Origin: Fidelibacterota bacterium
Lineage (GTDB): Bacteria > Fidelibacterota > UBA8477 > JABMPR01
Direction of reading: 5' to 3'
NCBI GenBank assembly: GCA_013202495.1
Contig: JABMQQ010000181.1
Coordinates: 1 to 49,599 of the forward strand
Length of the DNA: 49,599 nucleotides
How positions within the stretch are numbered: the stretch's first letter is position 1; every line of letters starts with the position of its first letter. A program made the translations under genes and the position numbers. The notes beneath the pieces were generated by a model that made no database searches, was not told where the DNA came from, and was given only the letters and a program-made list of their open reading frames with translations. Shown in pieces: positions 1-8,525 of this stretch.

Positions 1-248
1 GGTAAATCAGCAGGATTACGTTCGCTGATCATTTTTACGGTGTCATTTGCATTATGCAATACATCACCTTCTAAATGAACGGTTGCGTCCCCAAAACCAC
101 CCATGACAGTATCATATTTAAGCAGATAAACCAGAGCTTCACGCTCGAACAGATCATTGATGGCGACGACGTTGATGTCTTTACGTTTATCTAAAATACG
201 AAATACGGAACGACCGATACGACCGAATCCATTAATTGCTACTCTCAT
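1..248 (-). CDS. gap: Glyceraldehyde-3-phosphate dehydrogenase, N-terminal part (cut by window edge)
   Basis: Translation from the ATG at 248 gives 82 residues that run off the window edge. They begin MRVAINGFGRIGRSVFR, the NAD-binding Rossmann start of class I GAPDH, followed by the typical VVAINDL strand and a LLKYDTVMGGF segment. The enzyme oxidises glyceraldehyde-3-phosphate with NAD(P) and phosphate in glycolysis, or runs in reverse in gluconeogenesis. The catalytic Cys and His lie beyond the edge and cannot be checked. The start codon overlaps the stop of the upstream GAPDH paralogue (ATGA, 4 bp), so the two are probably translationally coupled. The family call is firm; whether it is the NAD or NADP type cannot be told. 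Confidence 0.93.
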   Translation of the reverse strand, partial: MRVAINGFGRIGRSVFRILDKRKDINVVAINDLFEREALVYLLKYDTVMGGFGDATVHLEGDVLHNANDTVKMISERNPADL

Positions 249-1261
249 GCAGCACCTCCTTCTACCCCGAGCTTACCATAAGCAAGTGCTAGATCGACTA
301 GACGTCCTGCCTGGCCAAGACTGTTATCATACCAACTCAGAGTCTTCACCATTCGTATACTTGATTTCATAGTACCCTTGGTATCAAAAAGCAAGGAGTG
401 GGCATTGCCTATTACATCACTTGATACGATTGGATCTTCTGTAATTTCAACATATCCAGCCAATGATTCTGCGGCTTTGCGCATGGCATCATTAACCTCT
501 TCAGCTGTGGTCTCACCTTTGGTAAGGACACAGGTCAGATCGAGAAGTGATCCCATTGGTACAGGAACATTCAATGCTGATCCTTCAATTTTACCTTTAA
601 AGCGAGGTAAAATATGTTCCATCCAATAGGGGCTGATGTTGACATTTGGAATGATGTTTTCAGCAGCTGAACGACTACGTCTGAAATCTGATGAAGCAGT
701 GTCACGCAATGGCTGATCACTGGTGTAGGCATGGATTGTAGTCATCATAGCATATTCGATACCAAATGCCTTGTCCAGAATATCCAGCATCAAAGCCAGG
801 GCATTTGTAGTAGCAGATGCGGCAGATACAAGTTTGTCGCTTGCTTTAATTGTTTCATCATTTACACCCATGACGATCACACGATCAATATCATCCTGTG
901 GGAGCGAACCGAGAATAACACGTTTGGCTCCTGAATCCAGGTGAGCCTGCATGCTTTCACGTGTGCGGTATTTATGGGTTGAGTCAATTACGATATCAAC
1001 ATCAAAAGCGTCCCATGGAACATCTTTTGGTGCTACACCATGGATGAGACGAGCCTTCTGATCGCCGACAACAAGATAATTCCCCTCAAGCTGTGCGTCT
1101 ACTGGATCTCTTCCATCGTTTTTTAGCAAATAGTGGAGGATATCGGAGCGACCAATATCACTAATTGCTACAACTTCCATTTCAGGCTGGTTTAAGCTTA
1201 AGCGATAGACATCTCTACCGATCTCGCCAAATCCCATCAGCCCGACTCTAATCTTACTCAT
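245..1261 (-). CDS. GAPDH paralogue lacking the catalytic cysteine (probable pseudoenzyme)
   Basis: The 338-residue protein has GAPDH length and fold signatures: Rossmann GFGEIGR near residue 11, a TTIHAYTSDQ segment carrying the catalytic-base histidine (His177), SAAENIIP near 198 and SWYDN near the C-terminus. The active-site loop, normally S-C-T-T-N, reads SAASATTNAL (residues 146-155), so the nucleophilic Cys is Ala150 (codon at 812-814, GCT). The phosphate-binding Arg of the usual RVPTP segment is also replaced (LNVPVP, Asn231). Ordinary GAPDH catalysis should therefore be impossible, while NAD binding and tetramer contacts look intact. A good SD (GGAGG, 8 nt before ATG 1261) supports the start. 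It overlaps gap by 4 bp and follows a TrmB-type regulator. A regulatory or hetero-oligomeric role is inferred. The frame is intact, so it is not a decayed gene. Confidence 0.88.
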   Translation of the reverse strand: MSKIRVGLMGFGEIGRDVYRLSLNQPEMEVVAISDIGRSDILHYLLKNDGRDPVDAQLEGNYLVVGDQKARLIHGVAPKDVPWDAFDVDIVIDSTHKYRTRESMQAHLDSGAKRVILGSLPQDDIDRVIVMGVNDETIKASDKLVSAASATTNALALMLDILDKAFGIEYAMMTTIHAYTSDQPLRDTASSDFRRSRSAAENIIPNVNISPYWMEHILPRFKGKIEGSALNVPVPMGSLLDLTCVLTKGETTAEEVNDAMRKAAESLAGYVEITEDPIVSSDVIGNAHSLLFDTKGTMKSSIRMVKTLSWYDNSLGQAGRLVDLALAYGKLGVEGGAA

Positions 1262-1331
1262 AGAACGTGCCTCCGTTTCGATCCCTATTCAAGAGGGAGC
1301 GATTGTTAAAGGTTATATATATTTTCAATGA

Positions 1332-2165
1332 TCAATTCTTCTTCAGGTGTATAATTGCTTCGTGATCTTCACTTAAAAGATCATCCAAATTGTGTATCTC
1401 TCCGTGGAGCATATCCGTGATTACAGGATTCATATCAAGCTCGTAACGCTGCCCAAAAAGAGTGAGATCCAGGATGATATAATTTAGAGCTATTGCAACA
1501 ATGGCCGAATTCCTGGTCCAGGCAACTTTATTGGTAGGTAGCATTTCCACGCCACCCAGGAGGGAAGAATCATGATCAACCACCAATAAAATTTTGCTAC
1601 TCCACACATCCTCCAGACGACGACTATCCAGGTTGTAAGCGAACACTGTCCCAACATCAGTGGGAAGATCACAGAAGGAAAAAATGACAATATTGACACC
1701 GCGTTTTTCAGCTGCGATGAGATCGCTGTGGAGCTTATTGTACTCAGTGAGCCAGATTGACAGATAAACAGATTTTTCAGCATTTTTGATCATGTGTCTT
1801 GCACGATCAATCATACTGTCATATCCACGAATATTCCAGAGATCACCTACTTCCAGGTCAGTGTTAACATTTTTTAGTGAATCTTTAAGTGTATCCAAAT
1901 TGGTAGTGAAGTTGTTCTCCAAAACATCGAATAGGTGATCCGGGGGTAGCGGGATATATCGAGTAGGGTTTGAATCCACACAACTCACCATGCCTGTACT
2001 TTCCAGGCGTTTTAGGATCTCATAAATCGCCGACCGCGGAATACCCGACTTGCCGCTAATCTCATATCCAGTAGCTGGATTATTCTGTAAAAGGCTGAGA
2101 TAAGTTTTAGCTTCGTTGGATGTAAATCCGAATGACTTGAGGGCAGGAAGTAGCTTTTCATTCAT
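1332..2165 (-). CDS. TrmB-family sugar-responsive transcriptional regulator
   Basis: The 277-residue protein opens with a winged helix-turn-helix (about residues 1-75: GFTSNEAKTYLSLL, then SGIPRSAIYEILKRLESTGM) typical of TrmB. The C-terminal part (from about residue 105) resembles the TrmB effector domain of the PLD-like fold. TrmB proteins bind sugars and control transport, glycolytic or gluconeogenic genes, best known in archaea. The gene lies 70 bp upstream of the GAPDH paralogue on the same strand, so the glyceraldehyde-phosphate pair is its most likely target. That gap contains an AT-rich stretch that could hold a promoter. Divergent to it starts an RND permease gene. The family call is strong; effector and target are inferred. 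Confidence 0.8.
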   Translation of the reverse strand: MNEKLLPALKSFGFTSNEAKTYLSLLQNNPATGYEISGKSGIPRSAIYEILKRLESTGMVSCVDSNPTRYIPLPPDHLFDVLENNFTTNLDTLKDSLKNVNTDLEVGDLWNIRGYDSMIDRARHMIKNAEKSVYLSIWLTEYNKLHSDLIAAEKRGVNIVIFSFCDLPTDVGTVFAYNLDSRRLEDVWSSKILLVVDHDSSLLGGVEMLPTNKVAWTRNSAIVAIALNYIILDLTLFGQRYELDMNPVITDMLHGEIHNLDDLLSEDHEAIIHLKKN

Positions 2166-2313
2166 TAGCGTGTCTCACTTCTTAGTTACGCTTAATATAT
2201 CCTCCAATTAAGGCGTGCATAGCACTTTTTAAATGCATAAAATAATTTCTTCAAAAAAGCTGAAAGGTTCGTTTCCCTTTCATCAGACTTAGCAACACAA
2301 TACATTGCCGGCC

Positions 2314-4587
2314 ATGAAAAAATTCACCACCCTCATCACACACTATCCCAAGACCATCATATTTATAAATCTTCTAGTTATCACACTTTTATCTCTTCCT
2401 ATATATAGAATCCACATCAACCCTGATCTGCAGGCTTTAATTCCAGCTAATGATCCAGATGTCCTCCGCATGGAAGAACTTGAAGTAGAATTTGGCGGAT
2501 TAGATGTCATTTTGATCAGCTACCATGCTGATGATGTATTTGCTGGAGAAGGTCTTGAGATGATTGATAATCTGACCTACGATCTGGAAGCCCTACCCCA
2601 AATTGATCATATCATCAGTCTGACCAATTACGAAGCTATCCTCAGCGACGATGAATCCATGACGGTGGATAAATTCATACAAGAAATTCCAGGGAGTCAA
2701 ACTGAGAGTGATTCACTGGCCCAAAGAGCCATTGCAGATCCTATGCTGGGTCGACTAATTGTTTCTGATGATCGTGAGTATACCGCCATCATCATCTATT
2801 CGCATCCAGATGCTGATGAAGTCACTACAGTGGCTGCTATACAGACTGTTCTACTTCCTTATCAAAAAGAGAATCATGATCTGAGATTGGGTGGCATGCC
2901 GGTCATTAGAGCTCAGATATCAGATGATATTGCTCACGACACCCGCACATTCATTCCTGCCGGCATGGTGCTGATAGCTTTTCTGCTGTATTTCAGTTTC
3001 CGTTCCCGCCGTGGAGTGGCTCTGCCCCTCCTGGTTGTTTTATTATCGATTATGGGCACCTTGGGACTCATGGCCTGGCTTGGACTCATGTTGTCTGTGA
3101 TTTCCAGTATTATGCCCATCATGCTTATTGCAATAGCCAGTGCCTACGGTATTCATATCATTACTCGTTATTTTGAAGATTGTGCAGAGTTGCCCGATGA
3201 TACAGACAATAAAGAAATTGTAACCAGTGTCATCGAGCATATGATGCGGCCTCTGTTTCTGGCTGGTCTTACCACAGTGATTGGGTTTTTATCTTTGCTC
3301 TCCCACATTTTGCCAGCCTCCAGAGAGGTGGGCGTATTGACTGCCTTTGGTGTCGTGCTTGCTTTTGGCATATCAATTACCTTTATCCCTGCAGTGTTGG
3401 TCCTGACCAAAAAACCAAGTTCAGAGAGACAAAATAAAAATACAGCAAATAGATTACTCTCAAGGATATTGGTAAGCATGGGACGACTGGTTTTCCATCA
3501 TCGTAATATCATATTCGCAACATTTGCTTTGATTACCATTGTCGCAGCCATCGGCATTCCTAAAGTCGAGTTAGATAGTAATCCCCTCAATTATTATGGC
3601 CCAGAATCCAACGTCCGAGTAATCAACAATATCATAGAAGATCACTTTGGTGGAAGTACGACCATGTCGGTTGTGGTTGAGGGAGACATAAAATCCCCTG
3701 ATGTGTTGAATCAGGTGGATCAAATTCAAAAATTTCTTGAAGGTCGCGAGGGAGTCGGCTACACGCTTGCCATAACAGATTTTGTAAAACTCATGAATCA
3801 GTCAATGAATGGTGGAGACCCCGCCTATTATACAATTCCAGATTCCCGTCAACTGGTATCTCAATACCTGTTATTGTACTCCTGGGAATCCAGCGATGGA
3901 TATTTGGATTCTTATGTGGATTATGACTATCGGACTGCTCAAATTGTGATTCGTCTTAATACCATGGATGTGTATTACATGGTGGATCTCCAGGAAGAAC
4001 TAAATCAATTCCTCAACAAGAACATCCACGTAGACAATCAGCCCAAGAGTGAGGGTTATGCTGTGCTGCTGGGGAACTTGATGCCCATGATGGTGAAAGG
4101 ACAAATACGGAGTCTCGTACTATCGGTAATTTTTGCAGCCCTGGTGACGGGTCTTGTTTTTAGATCATTGTCAGCGGCTCTTATCAGTGCTATGCCCCTG
4201 GCATTTGCCATCGCAGGTGTCTTCGGTTTGATGGGGTTCTTGGGGATTTATTTGAATACTGCGACATCCATGCTTAGCTCAATTATGATTGGTATTGGGA
4301 TTGATTATACGATTCACTTTTTGTTCCGCTTCAGAACAGAAATCCGCAAAGGGCTCAGCGATGAAGAGGCCATTGTTAAAACTTTAAGTACCACCGGCCA
4401 GGGTATCATTATTAATGGATTTTCAGTCATGATGGGATTTGCAGTGTGCATGCTATCCACCTTTATCCCCATATATTTCTTTGGCTGGCTGATCTCAGTC
4501 TCCATTTTCATGTGTTTAATTGCCGCTTTGACTTTGCTGCCGCTGGTGCTGATTCTTACCCGTCCAAAATTCATATTCAATAGATAA
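2314..4587 (+). CDS. RND superfamily (MMPL/HAE3-type) permease 1
   Basis: This permease of about 757 residues has the duplicated RND layout: one N-terminal TM helix, a periplasmic domain (about 35-210), five TM helices (about 215-370), then the same plan again with the second periplasmic domain at about 420-590 and TM helices to the end. TM10 carries GIGIDYTIHF (Asp near residue 664), the proton-relay position of MMPL proteins. The equivalent TM4 site reads ASAYGIH (near 278) and has no Asp. I chose ATG 2314 (MKKFTTL) over TTG 2305, which would add only three residues; no clear SD precedes either. HAE3/MMPL permeases move lipids or hydrophobic compounds. It starts a plus-strand cluster with a second permease, a LolA-like protein and an outer-membrane barrel, which suggests lipid traffic. 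Confidence 0.85.
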   Translation: MKKFTTLITHYPKTIIFINLLVITLLSLPIYRIHINPDLQALIPANDPDVLRMEELEVEFGGLDVILISYHADDVFAGEGLEMIDNLTYDLEALPQIDHIISLTNYEAILSDDESMTVDKFIQEIPGSQTESDSLAQRAIADPMLGRLIVSDDREYTAIIIYSHPDADEVTTVAAIQTVLLPYQKENHDLRLGGMPVIRAQISDDIAHDTRTFIPAGMVLIAFLLYFSFRSRRGVALPLLVVLLSIMGTLGLMAWLGLMLSVISSIMPIMLIAIASAYGIHIITRYFEDCAELPDDTDNKEIVTSVIEHMMRPLFLAGLTTVIGFLSLLSHILPASREVGVLTAFGVVLAFGISITFIPAVLVLTKKPSSERQNKNTANRLLSRILVSMGRLVFHHRNIIFATFALITIVAAIGIPKVELDSNPLNYYGPESNVRVINNIIEDHFGGSTTMSVVVEGDIKSPDVLNQVDQIQKFLEGREGVGYTLAITDFVKLMNQSMNGGDPAYYTIPDSRQLVSQYLLLYSWESSDGYLDSYVDYDYRTAQIVIRLNTMDVYYMVDLQEELNQFLNKNIHVDNQPKSEGYAVLLGNLMPMMVKGQIRSLVLSVIFAALVTGLVFRSLSAALISAMPLAFAIAGVFGLMGFLGIYLNTATSMLSSIMIGIGIDYTIHFLFRFRTEIRKGLSDEEAIVKTLSTTGQGIIINGFSVMMGFAVCMLSTFIPIYFFGWLISVSIFMCLIAALTLLPLVLILTRPKFIFNR

Positions 4588-4623
4588 ACTCTGTAAACTT
4601 ACTTGCATAGAAAATGATTTTAC

Positions 4624-4701
4624 GTCACCCCGAGCGGAGTCGAGGGGTACAGCCTCTTTTGTAGGCAATTATTATTATCCCTCGACTCCGCTCGGGATGA
4701 C
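4624..4701. repeat. Dispersed inverted-repeat element, copy 1
   Basis: Two 23-nt arms (4624-4646 and 4679-4701) are inverted complements of each other with one mismatch, separated by 32 nt. Their shared core is CCGAGCGGAGTCGAGGG. The same arm sequence recurs in inverted pairs at 34420-34538. The element sits between the first permease gene and the TetR gene. It has no poly-T tail, so it is not a plain intrinsic terminator. It looks like a small intergenic palindromic repeat of the kind scattered through many FCB-group genomes. Confidence 0.85.
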
Positions 4702-4768
4702 ACTCGTATGATTATATCTTCAGAAATTCTCCTTGCAAGTATTCCATCATTAGCTACATTGGAAACGC

Positions 4769-5398
4769 ATGATACAAAATTCGTTTCCATCGCCCCCCGA
4801 CACAAGTACCCCAGAAGGTCCTATTTTGGAGCATGGTCTAAACCTCATTTTCCGAGATGGTGTTAAGGGATTCACTGTAGAGACTTTGGCCAAAGACTTG
4901 GCCATGAGCAAAAAGACTATCTATAAATTCTTTCCCTCAAAGGAAGTCCTCCTGGGAAGAATTTTCCAATACATTTCCATCATCATAGCAACCAAATTTC
5001 AAAGTATTCTTAAACTGGATATCAATCCCCTCGACAAATTTGAAACGGCTATTGATGAAATTGTGAAAACAATTAATCGAGTATCTATCTCCAGAGTTGG
5101 CGAGCTAAAAGTGCGATACCCACATATTTGGAGGGAGATTGAAGAATTCAGGTTGGCCAGGCGTGAAGATTTTCTAACCATTTTCAAGGAGGCTCAAGAT
5201 CAGGGATACGTGAGAGAAAAAGTTGATTTAGAACTAGCCTCCATCATTTTTATGCAAACTGTAAACGATATATTTCAACCAGAATTTTTTCTAAAACACG
5301 ACATTGGGGTCAAAGAAACCATGCTCACATACCGAGAGTTTTTTTTACGAGGGATCATCACTCAAAAAGGTCTAAAACACATAGAGGAAAAAATATGA
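4769..5398 (+). CDS. TetR/AcrR-family transcriptional regulator
   Basis: The 209-residue protein has the TetR N-terminal DNA-binding domain at about residues 18-65: a FTVETLAKDLAMSKKTIYKF helix-turn-helix followed by SKEVLL. The rest is a helical ligand-binding domain with no assignable ligand. The ATG at 4769 has no obvious SD but leaves the usual short arm before the DNA-binding domain. Its stop overlaps the start of permease 2 by 4 bp (ATGA), so regulator and permease are co-transcribed and probably coupled. The usual model is repression of its own operon, relieved by the transported compound. That model is inference. Confidence 0.9.
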   Translation: MIQNSFPSPPDTSTPEGPILEHGLNLIFRDGVKGFTVETLAKDLAMSKKTIYKFFPSKEVLLGRIFQYISIIIATKFQSILKLDINPLDKFETAIDEIVKTINRVSISRVGELKVRYPHIWREIEEFRLARREDFLTIFKEAQDQGYVREKVDLELASIIFMQTVNDIFQPEFFLKHDIGVKETMLTYREFFLRGIITQKGLKHIEEKI

Positions 5399-7695
5399 AA
5401 CAGTGGTTTATCAATCAATCAGTGGATCACCCCAAGCGCAGTATAATTGTCACCATTCTTATTACCCTACTCATGGGCTCAGGGATCCAGCATTTTGTTG
5501 TAGAAGATGACTTCCTGAAAATGTTACCTCAGGATATTGAATCCATGGTAGCACTGAATGAACTCAAGGATGAATTTGGTAGCACTGACCTCATGTTTCT
5601 GGGATTCGGTAAGCGTGGTGTTGACGTTCTGAACACTGAGAATCTGGCAATGCTTTGGGATTTATCCCATGCGCTGGAAGATGTCGATCAGGTCGATGAG
5701 GTCATGTGTATCTCAACCTCTGACAAAATGGAGAGTATTGACGGATTTCTAGAAGTTTCAGCATTACAGGAATACCGTGATTTAGATGAAGAAGAAATTG
5801 CCACCTTACGAAGCTATCTGAACGATAATTCAAAAATCAGAACGAGAAATCTGGGAGAGAATGGTGACTACTTTAATGTGATCATTCGCCCTATCGTCGG
5901 TGTAAAAGGCGATGTCTTAGTGAGTGATATGGAAAAAGTTGTCGCCAAATATCTGACTGAATATGATGTTCACTGGGGAGGACAAGCCTATCTCACTGGT
6001 GCTTTGCCTGTGATGATCCGAAATGATGTCGTGGGTCTCATGAGAATCGGATTGATTGGCATGCTCCTCATCTTGCTTTTTAGCTTAAGAAATGTTTCTG
6101 CAGTAGGTAGCATCTTGGCTACTATCATTCTATCCATGGCATTTATGATGGGGTTCAATGGGTGGATGATCTATCTGACAGAATCAGATAAATTCATGTT
6201 TGGAGTCCTCAATACATCCATGCCCATCATTTTATTGACCATCGCCAACTCCTATGGTGTGCATGTCATTACCAAATTTTTTAGAAAAATGCGAACCAAT
6301 AAGGACCCTCGCGCGGCAGTAGAGGCCAGTCTCAATTCTCTAGTATTACCCATCTTCCTCACAGCATTGACAACGGTTGCGGCTTTTTTATGTATGGTCT
6401 TTGCACCACTGGAACCCCTCATTGGATATGGTTTTTCCATTTCTGCAGGAATCTTATGGGCCTGGATACTATCGACAGTTTTTCTACCCTCCATTCTCGT
6501 TTTGAAAAAATGGAACCCCGATTCTGCAGCAGTCTCTCACCCCAGTCATTTTGAAAGATTTGTTATCGCATTTGGAGAGCAGGTCATCAAACGCCCCAAG
6601 ACTGTTTTAATCGGGGGCGCGGTGGTGGTCATTATCGGAATTGCCGGCTTCTTGAAACTCAATATTGAAGTCAACATGAAAGCATTTTTCAAACCTGGTA
6701 ATCCTATAAGGGAGAGTCTGGAATTCATGGACAATGAAATGACAGGGACCATGGATCTCCAACTACTGATAAATGCCGACCTGCGTTCCCCAGAGGTATT
6801 AAATCAGATGACCAGAATCCAGGAATTCATGGAAGAATATGAGGCTGTAACCCTCTCCATTTCTATTGCGGATGTGATTAAACAAATGCACCGGATGATC
6901 AATGATGATGATCCTGCTTTTGAGACCATTCCTGACACCCGTGAGAAGGTGAACAATTTGTTTACCATGTACTCCATGTCAGGAGATCCAGACGACTTTA
7001 GTTCATTGGTTGATTATGATTACGAAAAAGGTCTGGCTACTTCTATGATGCGGTCCATTTCTACATCAGAAATTGTGGTTTTGGTTGAAGAAATCGAAAC
7101 CTTCCTCCAGCAGGACGATTACAAGGATCTGAACATTACAATCACAGGCCTACTCATCGTGTTCAGGGATCTTGTTGCTTTGATCATTCGTAGCTCATTT
7201 ATCAGTATTTTCGCATCAATCATCATCATCGCTCTGATTGCTGCCTACTTCTTCAAACATTGGCTATGGGGTGTACTGGCGGTGGTACCCCTGAGCTCGG
7301 CTGTGATATTGAACTTTGGTCTTATGGGAATATTTGGTGTTGATCTGAACCACGTGACAGCCCTCCTGTCAGCTATCATCATTGGTGTCGGTGTTGATTT
7401 TGCCATCCATTACATCAGTCAATTTCGAAACCACCTACATACCCATGGATTAGACGGTAATTTGAGTCGGGAAACTATGAGGGATGTGGGCTTCCCCGTT
7501 ATTCTGGATGCAGCTTCCAACATGGCATTTGGTGCCTTATTGTTCTCGGTATTCATACCAATGATGCATATGGGTGGTTTGATGGTCTTTGCCATGGTTT
7601 CAACATCCACTGCTACTCTGACACTTTTAGCAATACTACTTGAGCTGAACAAAAAACGTCTGGCCCGCATTGAAGGTATTGCGGTCCCTGAATAA
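5395..7695 (+). CDS. RND superfamily (MMPL/HAE3-type) permease 2
   Basis: This 766-residue permease has the same duplicated architecture as permease 1: TM1, a periplasmic loop (about 35-205), five TM helices to about 370, TM7 near 400, a second loop, then five TM helices ending near 755. The TM10 motif GVGVDFAIHY holds the relay Asp (near residue 668), while TM4 has IANSYGVHVI (near 286), again without Asp. The two permeases share layout and loop motifs such as DxVxxLxxxM and DYDY, so they are paralogues and may pair. The gene overlaps the TetR regulator by 4 bp and is followed 26 bp later by a LolA-like protein gene with a good SD. Export of a lipid or other hydrophobic substrate is likely; the substrate is unknown. 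Confidence 0.85.
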   Translation: MKQWFINQSVDHPKRSIIVTILITLLMGSGIQHFVVEDDFLKMLPQDIESMVALNELKDEFGSTDLMFLGFGKRGVDVLNTENLAMLWDLSHALEDVDQVDEVMCISTSDKMESIDGFLEVSALQEYRDLDEEEIATLRSYLNDNSKIRTRNLGENGDYFNVIIRPIVGVKGDVLVSDMEKVVAKYLTEYDVHWGGQAYLTGALPVMIRNDVVGLMRIGLIGMLLILLFSLRNVSAVGSILATIILSMAFMMGFNGWMIYLTESDKFMFGVLNTSMPIILLTIANSYGVHVITKFFRKMRTNKDPRAAVEASLNSLVLPIFLTALTTVAAFLCMVFAPLEPLIGYGFSISAGILWAWILSTVFLPSILVLKKWNPDSAAVSHPSHFERFVIAFGEQVIKRPKTVLIGGAVVVIIGIAGFLKLNIEVNMKAFFKPGNPIRESLEFMDNEMTGTMDLQLLINADLRSPEVLNQMTRIQEFMEEYEAVTLSISIADVIKQMHRMINDDDPAFETIPDTREKVNNLFTMYSMSGDPDDFSSLVDYDYEKGLATSMMRSISTSEIVVLVEEIETFLQQDDYKDLNITITGLLIVFRDLVALIIRSSFISIFASIIIIALIAAYFFKHWLWGVLAVVPLSSAVILNFGLMGIFGVDLNHVTALLSAIIIGVGVDFAIHYISQFRNHLHTHGLDGNLSRETMRDVGFPVILDAASNMAFGALLFSVFIPMMHMGGLMVFAMVSTSTATLTLLAILLELNKKRLARIEGIAVPE

Positions 7696-7721
7696 ACTTT
7701 AATCAAAAGAAGGATTTTGAC

Positions 7722-8486
7722 ATGAAAACCATTAGCCCTCACATTTTTACGGCCCTGCTCCTCATGCTCCCCATGATGATATTTGCCGAAACCGGTTATG
7801 AGTTGGCGAAGGCCATGGAAGACAAAACTGCACCCTCAGATATGAAATCGAATATGACCATGACTTTAACCAATAAGCAGGGTAAAACCAGAGAATCTAC
7901 TATTCGCTCCATCACAGCTGATGACAATCGGAAACAAATCATCTGGTTTCTGGCCCCAGCCGATGACAAGGGCGTTGCCTTCCTAAAAATTGAACATGAG
8001 CAAAAAGATGATGAAATGCGTCTCTGGCTGCCAGCGTTTAAAAAGGTCCGACGTATCAGCTCTAAGAAAAAGGCCGATTCCTTTATGGGCTCTGATCTGA
8101 GTTATGAAGATATGACTTCAAGAGAATTGGAAGAATATACCTATGAAATCCTAGGTGAAAAAGTCGTCGATGGAATTGATTGCCATATTCTGGAAAGCAC
8201 TCCCAAAGCGGGTGTTACGCGCACATATAAAAGATTTGTCACTTATGTAAGTAAGGCGGATTTGGTTTCCATTCTGGATGAAGCCTATGATACTCGAGAT
8301 AAACTGCTAAAACGTCGTGTAATGAAATATCGTAAGGATAAAGGCTATGACCTCCCTACTGAGATTTATGTAGAGAATGTCCAGAAAGGTTCCAATACAC
8401 GCCTTGTATTTAGTAGCCAGGAAGTAGATACCGGTGTAAAGGCAGATCTCTTTCAAGAAAAGAATTTAAAACGGATGCCCAAATAA
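7722..8486 (+). CDS. LolA-like periplasmic outer-membrane lipoprotein-sorting protein
   Basis: The 254-residue protein has a signal peptide (about residues 1-22, ending MIFAE). The mature part matches the 'outer membrane lipoprotein-sorting protein' family, a LolA-like half-barrel. Its hallmark block is present: RLWLPAFKKVRRI followed by DSFMGSDLSYEDM (about residues 104-137). SD GAAGGA precedes ATG 7722. In other bacteria this family is regularly encoded next to MMPL permeases and a DUF1302-type barrel, as here. The likely job is to carry a lipid or lipoprotein across the periplasm between permease and outer membrane. That step is inference from fold and context. It is not the housekeeping LolA, which has a different sequence signature. 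Confidence 0.82.
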   Translation: MKTISPHIFTALLLMLPMMIFAETGYELAKAMEDKTAPSDMKSNMTMTLTNKQGKTRESTIRSITADDNRKQIIWFLAPADDKGVAFLKIEHEQKDDEMRLWLPAFKKVRRISSKKKADSFMGSDLSYEDMTSRELEEYTYEILGEKVVDGIDCHILESTPKAGVTRTYKRFVTYVSKADLVSILDEAYDTRDKLLKRRVMKYRKDKGYDLPTEIYVENVQKGSNTRLVFSSQEVDTGVKADLFQEKNLKRMPK

Positions 8487-8525
8487 CTATGCCTCCTTTT
8501 ATTGAAGGACTCTAAGGACCCTGCT

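Noticed and set aside
245-1261. Decayed pseudogene interpretation of the GAPDH paralogue
   Set aside because: The frame is complete, the SD is strong, the cofactor and His motifs are kept, and it is coupled to gap; decay would not be expected to hit only the catalytic and phosphate residues.
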